DNA of 64,000 nt. It comes from Tieghemostelium lacteum (Eukaryota; Evosea; Eumycetozoa; Dictyosteliales; Raperosteliaceae). Below the pieces are notes generated by a model. It searched no databases and had not been told where the DNA came from. It saw only the letters and a list, made by a program, of their open reading frames with translations. The position numbers were made by a program, and so were the translations under genes. The stretch is taken from NCBI GenBank assembly GCA_001606155.1, contig LODT01000028.1, forward strand, positions 1,216,735 to 1,280,734. Reading direction: 5' to 3'. Numbering within the stretch: the stretch's first letter is position 1; each line of letters begins with the position of its first letter. Of the stretch, positions 33,126 through 42,531 are shown one piece after another.

Positions 33126-34227
33126 TTATTTTTTTTCGTCATCAGATGATGGGAACTATTTAATTAAAATTAAATATTAGTATTTTTTATATTTTAAAAA
33201 TCAAATTAAATATATTTATACTTACAGTATAACAACTAATTTCATCATCAAAAGTACAATTTGTATAACCTCTCTTCATTTTTGTTTTACCTTTACGGAA
33301 TGCTTTACCAATTTTCTTTTCCAAATGTTGATTTACTTTATGACCCCATTTATCAGTCCAACCAGCACCATTGACTAATAATTCCTCTTTTAGTACTACA
33401 GTTTCAGCTTTAACTCTACGGTAGGGTTCATTTGGTAATTTTTTACCTGGATTTGATCTTTGATTTTTATTATTGCTATAGTTATTATTATAGTTATTAT
33501 TGTAATTATATTCTTCTTCAACATTGTTCATTTTTTCATCCTCTGATTCTTTTTTGGATGGTGTTGATTTTTCTGTTGTTGTTGTAGATGTATTTGATTT
33601 TTGTTGTTTTTTAGTTTCATATTCAGATGAACTTTGATCTGATTTTTTGGATTCTTTCTCTGATTCAGAGGAAGATGATTCTGATGAAGATGAAGATGAT
33701 GATGATGAAGATGATGAAGAAGAGGATGATTCTTTCTCTGATTCAGAGGAAGATGATTCAGATTCTGATGATGATGAAGATGAAGATGAAGAAGAAGATG
33801 ATGAATCACTCTTACTACTTTCATCACTTTGCTTATCAGATTTCTTTAATGGTTGTTTTTTCTTTATGATACTAGCTGGTTTCTTTTTGGATTCAGACTC
33901 TGATTCAGATTCTGAGGATGATGATGATGATGAAGATGATGAGGACGAGTCGCTTTCAGATTCAGAATCTTTTGTTATTTTTGTATTTGATTTTTCAGTT
34001 GATGATTCATCTTCAGAATCAGATTGTTCACTTTTACTATCAGAATCAATCTCTTGATCCTTTTTAGTCTTTTTTAATTTATCACCATTCTCAAGTTTTT
34101 GAATCTTTTTAGTGTGTGTTTTATCGTTATCATTAATTTTTGGACTGATTTGTTCTAATTTTCTTTTTTTATCTGTTTGATCTTCATCTTTTGTATTGTT
34201 ATCATTTTTTAATTTTTTGGAACCCAT
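33126..34227 (-). CDS. Nopp140/SRP40-type nucleolar phosphoprotein
   Basis: Two exons: 33226-34227 and a nine-codon last exon at 33126-33155, 343 residues. The middle is alternating acidic-serine (SSSSSSSESES) and lysine blocks, typical of Nopp140/Srp40 and heavy CK2 substrates. The C-terminus holds the diagnostic SRP40 domain: PNEPYRRVKAETVVL, then NGAGWTDKWGHKVNQ, then GKAFRKGKTKMKRGYTN. It is completed across the intron to EISCYT/FPSSDDEKK. Without the micro-exon the frame reads into intron and ends wrongly. Nopp140 proteins chaperone snoRNPs between nucleolus and Cajal bodies and link to RNA polymerase I. The N-terminus starts MGSKKLKND and lacks an obvious LisH domain, unlike human NOLC1, so it is closer to yeast Srp40 in size. 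Confidence 0.88.
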
Positions 34228-34958
34228 TCTTCTATCAGACTGTTATGCGTTTATAATTATAATATATAGTCTTTGTAGTGTATAAATAGGAATAAAAAAC
34301 TATTAATTTTTTCGGTTTTGGGTTTTTCGACTATTGTCGTCAAAATCATTAAAACACCCAAATTTTTAAAAATTTAAATTTTTTATTAATATTAATATAG
34401 TGTGATATTACAATGGTAAAATAACACTGCCAAATGATATTGGTTTGAGATATATTAGATTGGTTTTTATTCAAAAACCATGTTTATTAATAACCCAACA
34501 AAAACAGAAAAAAGTAAAAAATATTTCTATTTACTCTCGACACGCCCACAAATCACCACACTCACTATTATTTTTCAAACACACTATAACCCCACACACA
34601 AATCTATCTAAAAAATACAATCTAAAAAGATCAAACCAAATCTCAAATGAAAAAATGATTACAATAACTTTAAAATATTTCCATAATATATTGTTATGTT
34701 GTTATCTGTACTGTAGGCAACCTAGGTTGTAATATTCAATAGTAGGGGTGTAGAAATGGTTTTAGGAGGAGATATTGTTAATTTATTTAAATAAACAATA
34801 CCAACAACTATTGCTATTTATAGTCTCCACATTTATAAAATTGTTTTCACTTTAGTTTAAAATATAAATATATTTGTTCATTCAAGCAAAACCCTCCAAT
34901 TTAATCATTTTTAAATATATTTATATATATTTATTAAAATTTAAAGTATTTTTATCCA
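34228..34958. other. Divergent intergenic region
   Basis: About 730 bp. An open frame at 34445-34732 is Lys/Asn/His-rich without domain features and I regard it as chance. The AT-rich tract 34860-34950 is the likely promoter of the GH5-like gene. Confidence 0.4.
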
Positions 34959-36122
34959 ATGATGATTATCATTCATAAATTGGTTACTGTTTTGGTTGTG
35001 GTGATGGTTGGAGTTGTTTGTGCATATAGATATGAAGAGACAACATTGGGTTTACATGTGAATGGAAATAATATTAGAAATATAAATGAAGAGATTTCAA
35101 TGATTAGAGGTGTGGATAGACCTGGTACTCAATCATTGTGTGTTGAAAAGGAACATATATTCGATGAAAATCTAGTGGATTTTAATGTGACTTATATCAA
35201 TGCAGTTAAGGATTGGAAATTAAATACAATAATGGTGAAGATTAATGAAGATTGTTGGTTAGGTAAACATATGGACCAGTTAAAGAACAATTCAAAGAAG
35301 ATAAATTCAAAGACTACACCGGCATTTAAGAATGGTATTCCAGTGGAACCTAGTTACTTTGGAAGGGGTTACAGAAGTTCTCTGAAAAAGTATATAGAAA
35401 CTCTAACAAATCTCAATATGATGGTTATTGTCAGTCTTGATTGGACATCGGATGGTAAACATCTGGCTAATAGTAGTCTTCCAATGCCAGGGCTAGAAGG
35501 TTCTGTAGAAGTCTGGAAACAATTGGCTACAATGTTTAAGTCCAATCCAAGAGTTTTATTTGAACTCTATCATAGTCCATCACCTGGATACAACCAAAGT
35601 GACTGTTCATCGTTACTAGATGGTTGGGAATGTTGGTGTAATGGAATTCGATGTCAAACCTCACATTCCTATAAAAGTGCTGGTATGCAACAACTATTAA
35701 ATGCCATTAGATCAACAGGTGCATCAAATATTGTGTTAATACCTGGTATTGATTTCTCAAATAACATGGGTAGATATTTAGACTATCTTCCAAGTGATCC
35801 TCTAAATCAGTTAATGGCATCAGTTCAAATTACTGATCAAGACCATTGTAACAATGCAGAATGTTGGGATGAAATTTATAAACCAATCTATCTTACCATG
35901 CCAATGATAATCACTAGAGTCTTACAACAAGATTGCAGTGCTGATTTCCTCGAAAAAGTCTTGGATTATGCTGACAAAAACTATATCCACTACCTAACAG
36001 GTTCGTGGTCTTTGACAAGTCCATTTCAATGTGAATCTCTCATTGAAAATTATCTAGGTAAACCAACTCCATATGGTAAAGCTTATCAAAATCTTTTAAA
36101 TATTTATTTTCAAAGAAAGTAA
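34959..36122 (+). CDS. Secreted GH5-like protein lacking both catalytic glutamates
   Basis: 387 residues, single exon. An N-terminal signal peptide (about residues 1-22; LVTVLVVVMVGVVCA) is followed by a glycoside hydrolase family 5-like barrel. Conserved blocks are MIRGVDRPGTQSLC (about 48-61), MVKINEDCWLG (92-102), MVIVSLDW (155-162), WKQLATMFKSNPRVLFELY (186-204), AGMQQLLNAIRSTGASNIVL (241-260) and the end GKPTPYGKAYQNLL. These resemble bacterial secreted GH5 cellulase-type enzymes. At the acid/base position the usual N-E-P is H-S-P (205-207). At the nucleophile block the usual GEIGENDC is T-R-V-L-Q-Q-D-C (319-326). Both catalytic Glu are therefore absent, so hydrolysis is unlikely, and a lectin-like or structural wall role is possible. 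Several N-glycosylation sites (NVT, NNS, NSS, NQS) are present. Bacterial origin is an inference from similarity. Confidence 0.82.
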   Translation: MMIIIHKLVTVLVVVMVGVVCAYRYEETTLGLHVNGNNIRNINEEISMIRGVDRPGTQSLCVEKEHIFDENLVDFNVTYINAVKDWKLNTIMVKINEDCWLGKHMDQLKNNSKKINSKTTPAFKNGIPVEPSYFGRGYRSSLKKYIETLTNLNMMVIVSLDWTSDGKHLANSSLPMPGLEGSVEVWKQLATMFKSNPRVLFELYHSPSPGYNQSDCSSLLDGWECWCNGIRCQTSHSYKSAGMQQLLNAIRSTGASNIVLIPGIDFSNNMGRYLDYLPSDPLNQLMASVQITDQDHCNNAECWDEIYKPIYLTMPMIITRVLQQDCSADFLEKVLDYADKNYIHYLTGSWSLTSPFQCESLIENYLGKPTPYGKAYQNLLNIYFQRK

Positions 36123-36705
36123 ATAAAATCACTTCCCCACTTATATTTCGAAATACAAATAATATTGTTTGTTGCTTTTACCAAAATTTTTTTTTAATTT
36201 TTAAAGTGTAATAGAATGTCTCAGATCTGATCTTTCCTTTAAAAATAGTTATCAATAAAGGATGTAATTGTACAAAGAATTTCACTTTAAGAGCAGCATC
36301 TTATGACTGTTCTGGTATTACAGAAAAATCTTACACACATGCCAACTCTGGTTTAAATCAAATTGTAAAAAATTTATTCGTGTTTTCATATTTAAATGAG
36401 AATTTGATTGTCTTATGGGAGATAAAAATTTTGAAAAAATAAAATAAATATAGAACTTATAGAATATTATAACAATAGATATAAGAAAGAATAAAAAAGA
36501 ATTCATTATAAACCATTAAGAATCATGAAACAACTACAAAAGAGGTGGTTTAGATAGTTTGGTTTATGAGTGATATTTTCTCAAATTGCCTTATAAATAT
36601 AATTTAAATTATATGAAAGCAATTATAGATCAGATCTGATATCTATATTTATTATGAAGGTAATCTATAAAATAAATTTAATATTCATAAAGCCATTATA
36701 TATAA
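36123..36705. other. Intergenic/leader region of GTPase copy 1
   Basis: About 580 bp. From about 36520 onward it matches the leaders of GTPase copies 2 and 3 (aagaatcatgaaacaactac...), so the duplicated unit begins here. The minus-strand open frame at 36318-36506 is not supported. Confidence 0.5.
36631..36672 (+). promoter_or_regulatory. Conserved leader element of the GTPase array (copy 1)
   Basis: The block CAGATCTGATATCTA followed by ATGAAGGTAATCTATAAA lies 35-75 bp before the start codon. It recurs at about 40076-40120 (copy 2) and 42238-42286 (copy 3), while flanking leader DNA has diverged. It contains the palindromes AGATCT and GATATC. It may be a shared promoter or transcription-start element, or simply the best-preserved duplicated DNA. 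Confidence 0.4.
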
Positions 36706-38464
36706 ATGAACATTCTACCAAATCATGAATTGAAAACTATATCAATATTAGTTATTGGTGAAACTGGCTCAGGTAATATTTTACATATTAAATTCAATAA
36801 TTAATTATTATTAACATTTAATAAATCTCAATATATATAGGGAAATCCACATTAATTAATACCTTAACCAATTATTTTTTAAATGGTACTTTGGATAAAT
36901 TAAAGGTTGCAATTGCAACAAAATATTTAAAACAAACTGAAAATTTTCCTAGTAATGAAAAAAATGTAATTGATAGAGGATCAAGTCAAACGGATTCTTG
37001 TATAAAATATGGCTTTCAGACAAAAAATTATATCTATTCATTTATTGATTCACCAGGTCTTTCAGATACTAGAGGTATAAAGCAAGATGAGATAAATATG
37101 GATAAAATCATGAGAGCTGCAGAACAGGCTAAATCTTTAACTGCTATTATCTTAGTTATCAATGGAACTATAACTAGACTCACTGTTAATCTTCAAAATG
37201 TAATTAATAGATTAAAAGGGTCAATACCAGATTCTCTCATTGAGAATATATATGTTTTATTGACTCATTGCCGTCCTGCTAATTCCAATTTCGAAAAACA
37301 GTCTTTGACAATTCCAATTAAACCAAAGAACTTTTACTATATGGATAACAGTGCATTTTCAAAAGATCCTATAGATTGGGATAAAGAGATAAGGCACGAT
37401 TTAAATCAAGGTTGGGAGAAATCTTTTAGTGTATTGAATGTTATGTTAAAAGATATAACCTCTGCTAGACCAAAATCGACAGATGATTTTGAAAAAATGA
37501 TAAAACTTCGTTTTAAAATTAGATCTACACTACATCAAGCTCAAGTTGATATAATGAATCTTCAGACGCTTCAAGATTCAATTTCTATATATGAAGCACA
37601 ACTAGAAAAAGCTAATAATGATAAAGAAACTTTTAAAGATTTTACAGTAACCAAAACAATATTAAAAACTGATTTAATACCAGCACCTTACCACAGTACA
37701 ATATGCAGTACCTGCAATGTTGTTTGTCATGATCAATGTATGTACCAATTTGTTGATTGAATTGAAATTGTAAATATTAATTTTTAATAGGTGGTTTGGA
37801 TGAAATTTCAACAAAAGGTAATAATTCATTCAAGAAGTGTTGGGCAATGAAAGGTAAGAATAATTGTTTAGAATGTCATTGTTCTTATACTGTTCATTAT
37901 CATGATAGAAAAACAATGAAATCTTATGAAATTACTATAGAGGAGGAGTTGGAGGATTTAAAGAATAAGTATTTGTCAAGTGAAAAAGATTCTGATGAAG
38001 CTAAAAAGAATATATCTTCAGTTCAAGATGCTAAATTAATTATTGATAGTGCTTTAAAAAGAATGACTGAAGATATAAAAAATTCTTGTGTAGAATTAAA
38101 AAAATTGTGTTCTGGTTTCAATTTAGTAGATGAATTGAGTATTACATTGGAACAGTTGGAAATGGAGGCTTGGAAACATACATCATTAGATGCTAGAAAA
38201 ACTGCTAATGATATAATCCGTTCCATTACTGAAATGGTAAATCAACTCAGTCAAGGTCAAACTACATCAAAACCTGGTTTAATGAATTCTTACAATAAAT
38301 CCAGAGAACCAAATTCAAATATAGAATCAAAACCAGAGACTCAATCAAAAAAATCAGGATCAGGATCAGAATCAGATTCGACTTCTGGTTCAACTAAAGA
38401 AGGAGATCTTAATGTTGATGGTTTTATTTTAATGAATATTAAAGACTCTACCAAAGAAAATTAA
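36706..38464 (+). CDS. P-loop GTPase (AIG1-like G domain) with Cys/His motif and coiled coil, copy 1 (intact)
   Basis: Three exons (36706-36772, 36841-37737, 37791-38464), 545 residues. Intron 1 splits the P-loop: exon 1 ends VIGETGSG and exon 2 resumes KSTLINTL (Walker A GxxxxGKST). The G3 motif is SFIDSPGLSDTRG; AIILVINGTITRL follows the switch region; YVLLTHC lies where a G4-like specificity motif would be, without a clear NKxD. A Cys/His cluster spans exons 2-3 (ICSTCNVVCHDQC, then NNCLECHCSYTVHYH) and probably binds zinc. The ~200 C-terminal residues are coiled coil (EEELEDLKNKYLSSEKDSDE), ending in a Ser-rich tail. The fold resembles AIG1/septin-like GTPases fused to the Cys motif seen in DUF8206-type proteins. 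It is the only one of three tandem copies with a normal P-loop and open frame. Confidence 0.8.
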
Positions 38465-38613
38465 ATATTTCTTACGTAAATTCTAAATATAAATCAAAAC
38501 ATTTATTAAAATCAAATAAATTAAATAAATCAATTTTTTAGTACTAAAAGAATATTAATCTACAGAGGTGTAATGTTACCTAGAATATTCTACAGTAATC
38601 ATAAAAATAATTA

Positions 38614-39879
38614 AATGGAACTTCAAAAAAGAAGTCATTATAGTTGGTTTGAGAATTTAGTCAGTAAAGAGTGGAGATATTTTATTCATCCAAAAATTAG
38701 AGATTATAAAATTGGAAATTGGTGTAAACTCCTTTTTTTTTTTTTAATCTTCAAATAAGAATGGTATCAAACTGATGTTATCAATAACAGATCATAGAGT
38801 TTATTCCAGATATTATAGATCATCTACACTGTTTAACATTCAAAGAGATACCAAATCTAAGATCACCACCACTTTTAAAGTATTTAACTTTGTTAAGTTG
38901 GTGTAATTTAATATATGTTTTTATATATTTGTTTGTTGTGTGTTGCCAACGAATTTGTAATAATGTTTGTTCTACAAATTCGTTGTTATATTTAACCGGG
39001 TTTTATTCTTCATACTATTATGTTATATGTATTATAACTTATCATAGTAACACCTTATATAACACTGTCTTACACTATGGACTTGTCAATCTATTTCAAA
39101 TCTATGGATATTGCACCGACTAATACTCCAATGTACATTAATGTCTTTACATCCAAAATATTTTTACATTTTTGGGTACGATGGTGAATTAGATTGTGGA
39201 AAATATCTAAAAGATCTTATCGACTTAAATTTAAGAAATGTTACATTCATTCATTTTGGAGATACAAGCATACCCTCAGCAAAAATATTTGAAAGTATCA
39301 GTCATAACCATTATCTCAAAGAATTAGATATAAATTATAAAAGTGAATGTCAATTGATTTGCCAATTGTTTAAAATGAAATTACCAACACTAACCTCCCT
39401 CAATTGTTACAATATCATCAATTGGAATCTTTTTGATATTGTTGATAATCTTATTTGAATACAATTCTAATGACAGCCATTTTGGGTAGCTAATGCAGAT
39501 AAAAAGACACATATTAAATCCAATTCCGAATATCTTCAACAAGTCATTAAACCTTTGAATAACAATCAAACTTTGACTAATATATCTCTGTTTAGTACCA
39601 GAGATGGTAACTTTTCAACTGATCAATTTAAAAATCTCTAAAGAAAAGAAATAATTTACACAGTTTCTCTGCTTTTTCCATCAGAAGTATTAAAAATAAA
39701 TTAATGATAAAGTAAATGTAATAAAATCAAGTTTAGAATCTTCATTTTTAAAAACTTCTACGAAGACTGGTGCGCTACTCATAAACTCAATAACTATTGA
39801 CGATGATAGTGATGTTTATACACAATTAAAAAGGGATTTATTAAAAGACTACATAGTTTTAAATGATATTCTGAATTAA
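38614..39879 (+). pseudogene. Relic of a leucine-rich-repeat/F-box-like gene
   Basis: Starting at ATG 38614, MELQKRSHYSWFENLVSKEW resembles the F-box-like N-terminus of dictyostelid LRR proteins (compare LTLVCQDWRDYI in the gene at 55077). Further LRR-like stretches follow in changing frames. The longest is 39111-39458 (LKDLIDLNLRNVTFIHFG; NHYLKELDIN; LPTLTSLNC), then 39480-39640 (IKPLNNNQTLTNISLF) and 39715-39879 (ALLINSITIDDDSDVYTQ, ending DILN). Several frame breaks and stops lie between them, plus a ~200-bp segment around 38900-39110 with no LRR character. It is a decayed host gene captured between GTPase copies 1 and 2. Confidence 0.6.
38947..38985. repeat. Perfect 13-bp inverted repeat with 13-base loop
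   Basis: caacgaatttgta (38947-38959) and tacaaattcgttg (38973-38985) are exact reverse complements separated by 13 bases. It sits in the non-LRR segment inside the LRR relic. It could be part of a small inserted element or a chance hairpin; no target-site duplication was found. Confidence 0.6.
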
Positions 39880-40155
39880 TAAATACCAATATAGTCTATT
39901 TTACCATTAAATAGATATCTATTCAAAAAAGAATGCTTGATAAATTAATTTGATAAAAATATAATACATGACTATGAAGAATCATGAAACAACTACTAAA
40001 GAAGTGATTTAGATAGTATGTTTTGTGGATGTATTTGAAATTGTCTACAAATATTCTATTTATAGCAAAAGTAGCGAACAGATCTTATATCTATATATAT
40101 TATGAAGGTAATCTATAAAAATAAATGTAATTTTCAAAAAGCCATTATTTATAAA

Positions 40156-41791
40156 ATGAACCTTTTACCAAAGCATGAATTGAAAACTATATCAATATTA
40201 GTTATTGGTGAAACTGGCTCAGGTAATATTTTACATATTAAATTCAATAATTATTTATTAACATTTAATAATCTCAATATATAGGGAAATCCACATTAAT
40301 TAATACCTTAACCAATTATTTTTTAAATGGTACTTTGGATAAATTAAAGGTTGCAATTGCAACAAAATATTTAAAACAAACTGAAAATTTTGATAATAAT
40401 GAAAAAAATGTTATTGATAGAACATCAAGTCAAACAGATTCTTGTATAAAATATGACTTTAAAACAAATGATTACATCTATTCATTTATTGATTCACCAG
40501 GTCTTTCAGGTACTAGAGGTATAAAGCAAGAGGAGATAAATATGGATAAAATCATGAGAGCTGCAGAACAGGCTAAATCTTTAACTGCTATTATCTTAGT
40601 TATCAATGGAACTATAACTAGACTCACTGTTAATCTTCAAAATGTAATTAATAGATTAAAAGGGTTAATTCCAGATTCTCTCATTGAGAATATATATGTT
40701 TTATTGACTCATTGCCATCCTGAAGATTCCAATTTTGAAAAAGATTCTTTTACAATACCAATTAATGAAGAGAACTTTTACTATATGAATAACAGTGCTT
40801 TTTCAACTGATCCCAAATCTTTGAATTCAGTTAAAAAACTCTATTTAAATCAACAATTGAAGGAGTCTTTTAGAGTAATAAATGATATGTTAACAGCTAT
40901 AACCTCTGCTAGACCAAAATCAACAGATGATTTTGAAAAAATGATAAAACTTCGTTTTAAAATTAGATCCACACTACATCAAGCTCAAGTTGATATAATG
41001 AATCTTCAGACGCTTCAAGATTCAATTTGTATATATGAAGCACAACTAGAAAAAGCTAATATTGATAAAGAAACTTTTAAAGATTTTACAGTAACCAAAA
41101 CAATAACTAAAACCGAATTAGTACCAGCACCTTACCACAGTACAATATGCAATACTTGCAATTTTGTTTGTCATGATCATTGTATGTACCAATTAGTTGA
41201 TTGAATTGAAATTGTAAATATTAATTTTTAATTTAGGTGGTTTGCAGGAGATTTCAACAAAAGGTGATAATTCATTCAAGAATTGTGGAGCCTTGAACGG
41301 TCCAAATTGCAAAGTATGTAGTGGTTGTTCTTATACTGTTCATTATCATGAATAAAAAAAAAATGGAAACTTATGAAACTACCATAAAGGAAGAGTTGGA
41401 GGATTTAAAGAATAAGTATTTGTCAAGTGTAAAAGATTCTGATGAAGCTGAAAAGAATATATCTTCAGTTAAAGTTGCTAAATTGATTATTGATTGTTCT
41501 TTAAAAAGAATGGTTGAAGATACAATAGATTCTTGTGTAGAATTAAAAAAATTGTGTTCTGGTTTCAATTTAGTAAATGAATTGAATATTACATTGAAAC
41601 AGTTGGAAATGGAGGCTTTGAAACATACATCATTAGATGCTAGAAAAACTGCTGATAATATAATCCGTTCCATTACTGAAATGGTAAATCAACTTAGTCA
41701 AGGCCAAACTACATCAAAACAAGGTTTAATGAATTCTAACAATTTGATGGTTAAGAATTGGAATCAAAATCATAATCAAGCTCAGAATTAG
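40156..41791 (+). pseudogene. P-loop GTPase copy 2, frameshifted in exon 3
   Basis: It has the same three-exon layout as copy 1: 40156-40222, 40285-41181, then exon 3 from 41237. The P-loop is intact across intron 1 (VIGETGSG/KSTLINTL). G3 reads SFIDSPGLSGTRG, and the first Cys/His half is present (ICNTCNFVCHDHC). In exon 3 a single extra A relative to copy 3, in HYHDKKK, puts TAA at 41353-41355. The conceptual protein stops at ~360 residues, directly after the second Cys/His half and before the coiled coil. The coiled-coil frame resumes downstream to 41791 (KMETYETTIKEELEDLKNK). The acidic tail is shortened and scrambled. One cluster Cys also differs: CGALNGPNCKVCSGC. It is either a young pseudogene or a truncated G-domain protein; an A-run sequencing error could explain the main shift. 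Confidence 0.7.
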
Positions 41792-42024
41792 AATCGAGTT
41801 CGGTTCAACTATAGTAGGAAATCATAATCTTTATAATTTTATATTCACGAATATTAAAAACTCTAAAAAAGACAAATACTTCACATTTGTTTGCACAAAA
41901 TTTCTAAATAGTATAAATCAAAACATAGGGGTTATTAAAACCAATCAATTTATATAAAGTATTTTCATTAATAAACATTCTAATTATTATAATATAAACA
42001 CTTATGACTTATGAAAATTTTAAT

Positions 42025-42140
42025 TTTGTAATTGTGAATATTTTTTAAAAACACTAAATTCCAATTAAATGTTAAAAATAAATTTATTTTTTATTGCTAC
42101 AATTGATATTATTAAAAGATATCTTTTAACAATACAAAAA
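42025..42140 (+). pseudogene. Duplicated 5' end of the Nudix gene (relic)
   Basis: The leader and first codons of the Nudix gene at 44601 reappear here: ttttgtaattgtgaatatt..ttaaaaaca, then an ATG at 42069 with MLK..F, then gatattattaaaagatatcttttaacaatac, matching about 44560-44690. The match ends at ~42140, where sequence homologous to the GTPase leader begins. It therefore marks the junction of a tandem duplication unit that contained a GTPase gene plus the start of the Nudix gene. Confidence 0.7.
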
Positions 42141-42309
42141 TACATTATGAAGAATTATGAAATTTATTTAAATCACCTCTTTTAGATATGGTATGGCCAT
42201 ATTTATGAGTGGGTTTATTAATTTATTTGAAAGCACAGCGAACAGATCTGATATCTAAAAATATTGATGAAGGTAATCTATAAAATAAAATAAATTTAAT
42301 AATCATAAA

Positions 42310-42510
42310 TGTTACTATGAAATGATATGATGACATATCACATCATAGTACGATGTATACAATGAAATAACGAATTTTGTAAAATACAAGTTCAACACAC
42401 CCCACTCATAAATATAAGTTTAAATATATATAACTGATATTTAAATAAAATATTTAATTCTTATAAGAATTTAACATTTATTTTAATATAAATTTATTTA
42501 TATAGTTACA
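42310..42510. mobile_element. 201-bp MITE-like insertion in the leader of GTPase copy 3
   Basis: Compared with the leaders of copies 1 and 2 (…ttcataaagccatt…), copy 3 has 201 extra bases. The insert begins TGTTACTAT and ends ATAGTTACA, imperfect terminal inverted repeats (8 of 9 match). It is flanked by the direct repeat CATAAA (42304-42309 and 42511-42516), a 6-bp target-site duplication. It has no coding capacity. An internal inverted repeat (TGATATG...CATATCA) lies near its left end. It ends 21 bp before the copy 3 start codon. It is a plain non-autonomous DNA transposon remnant of unknown superfamily. Confidence 0.7.
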
Positions 42511-42531
42511 CATAAAGCCATTAAATATAAA

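Noticed and set aside
33647-34057. Plus-strand Asp/Glu/Ser-rich open frame
   Set aside because: Antisense of the Ser/Glu repeat region of the Nopp140-like gene.
34445-34732. Plus-strand open frame of 95 codons between the Nopp140-like and GH5-like genes
   Set aside because: Low-complexity Lys/Asn/His/Thr composition, no domain, no good start context; it lies in a divergent promoter region.
38947-38985. Perfect hairpin as a transcription terminator
   Set aside because: Intrinsic terminators of this kind are bacterial; the context is a eukaryotic gene relic. Kept only as a repeat.
38890-39123. 77-codon plus-strand frame as a small membrane protein gene
   Set aside because: It straddles the junction of the LRR relic and the inserted hairpin segment; its start is an internal Met of the relic.
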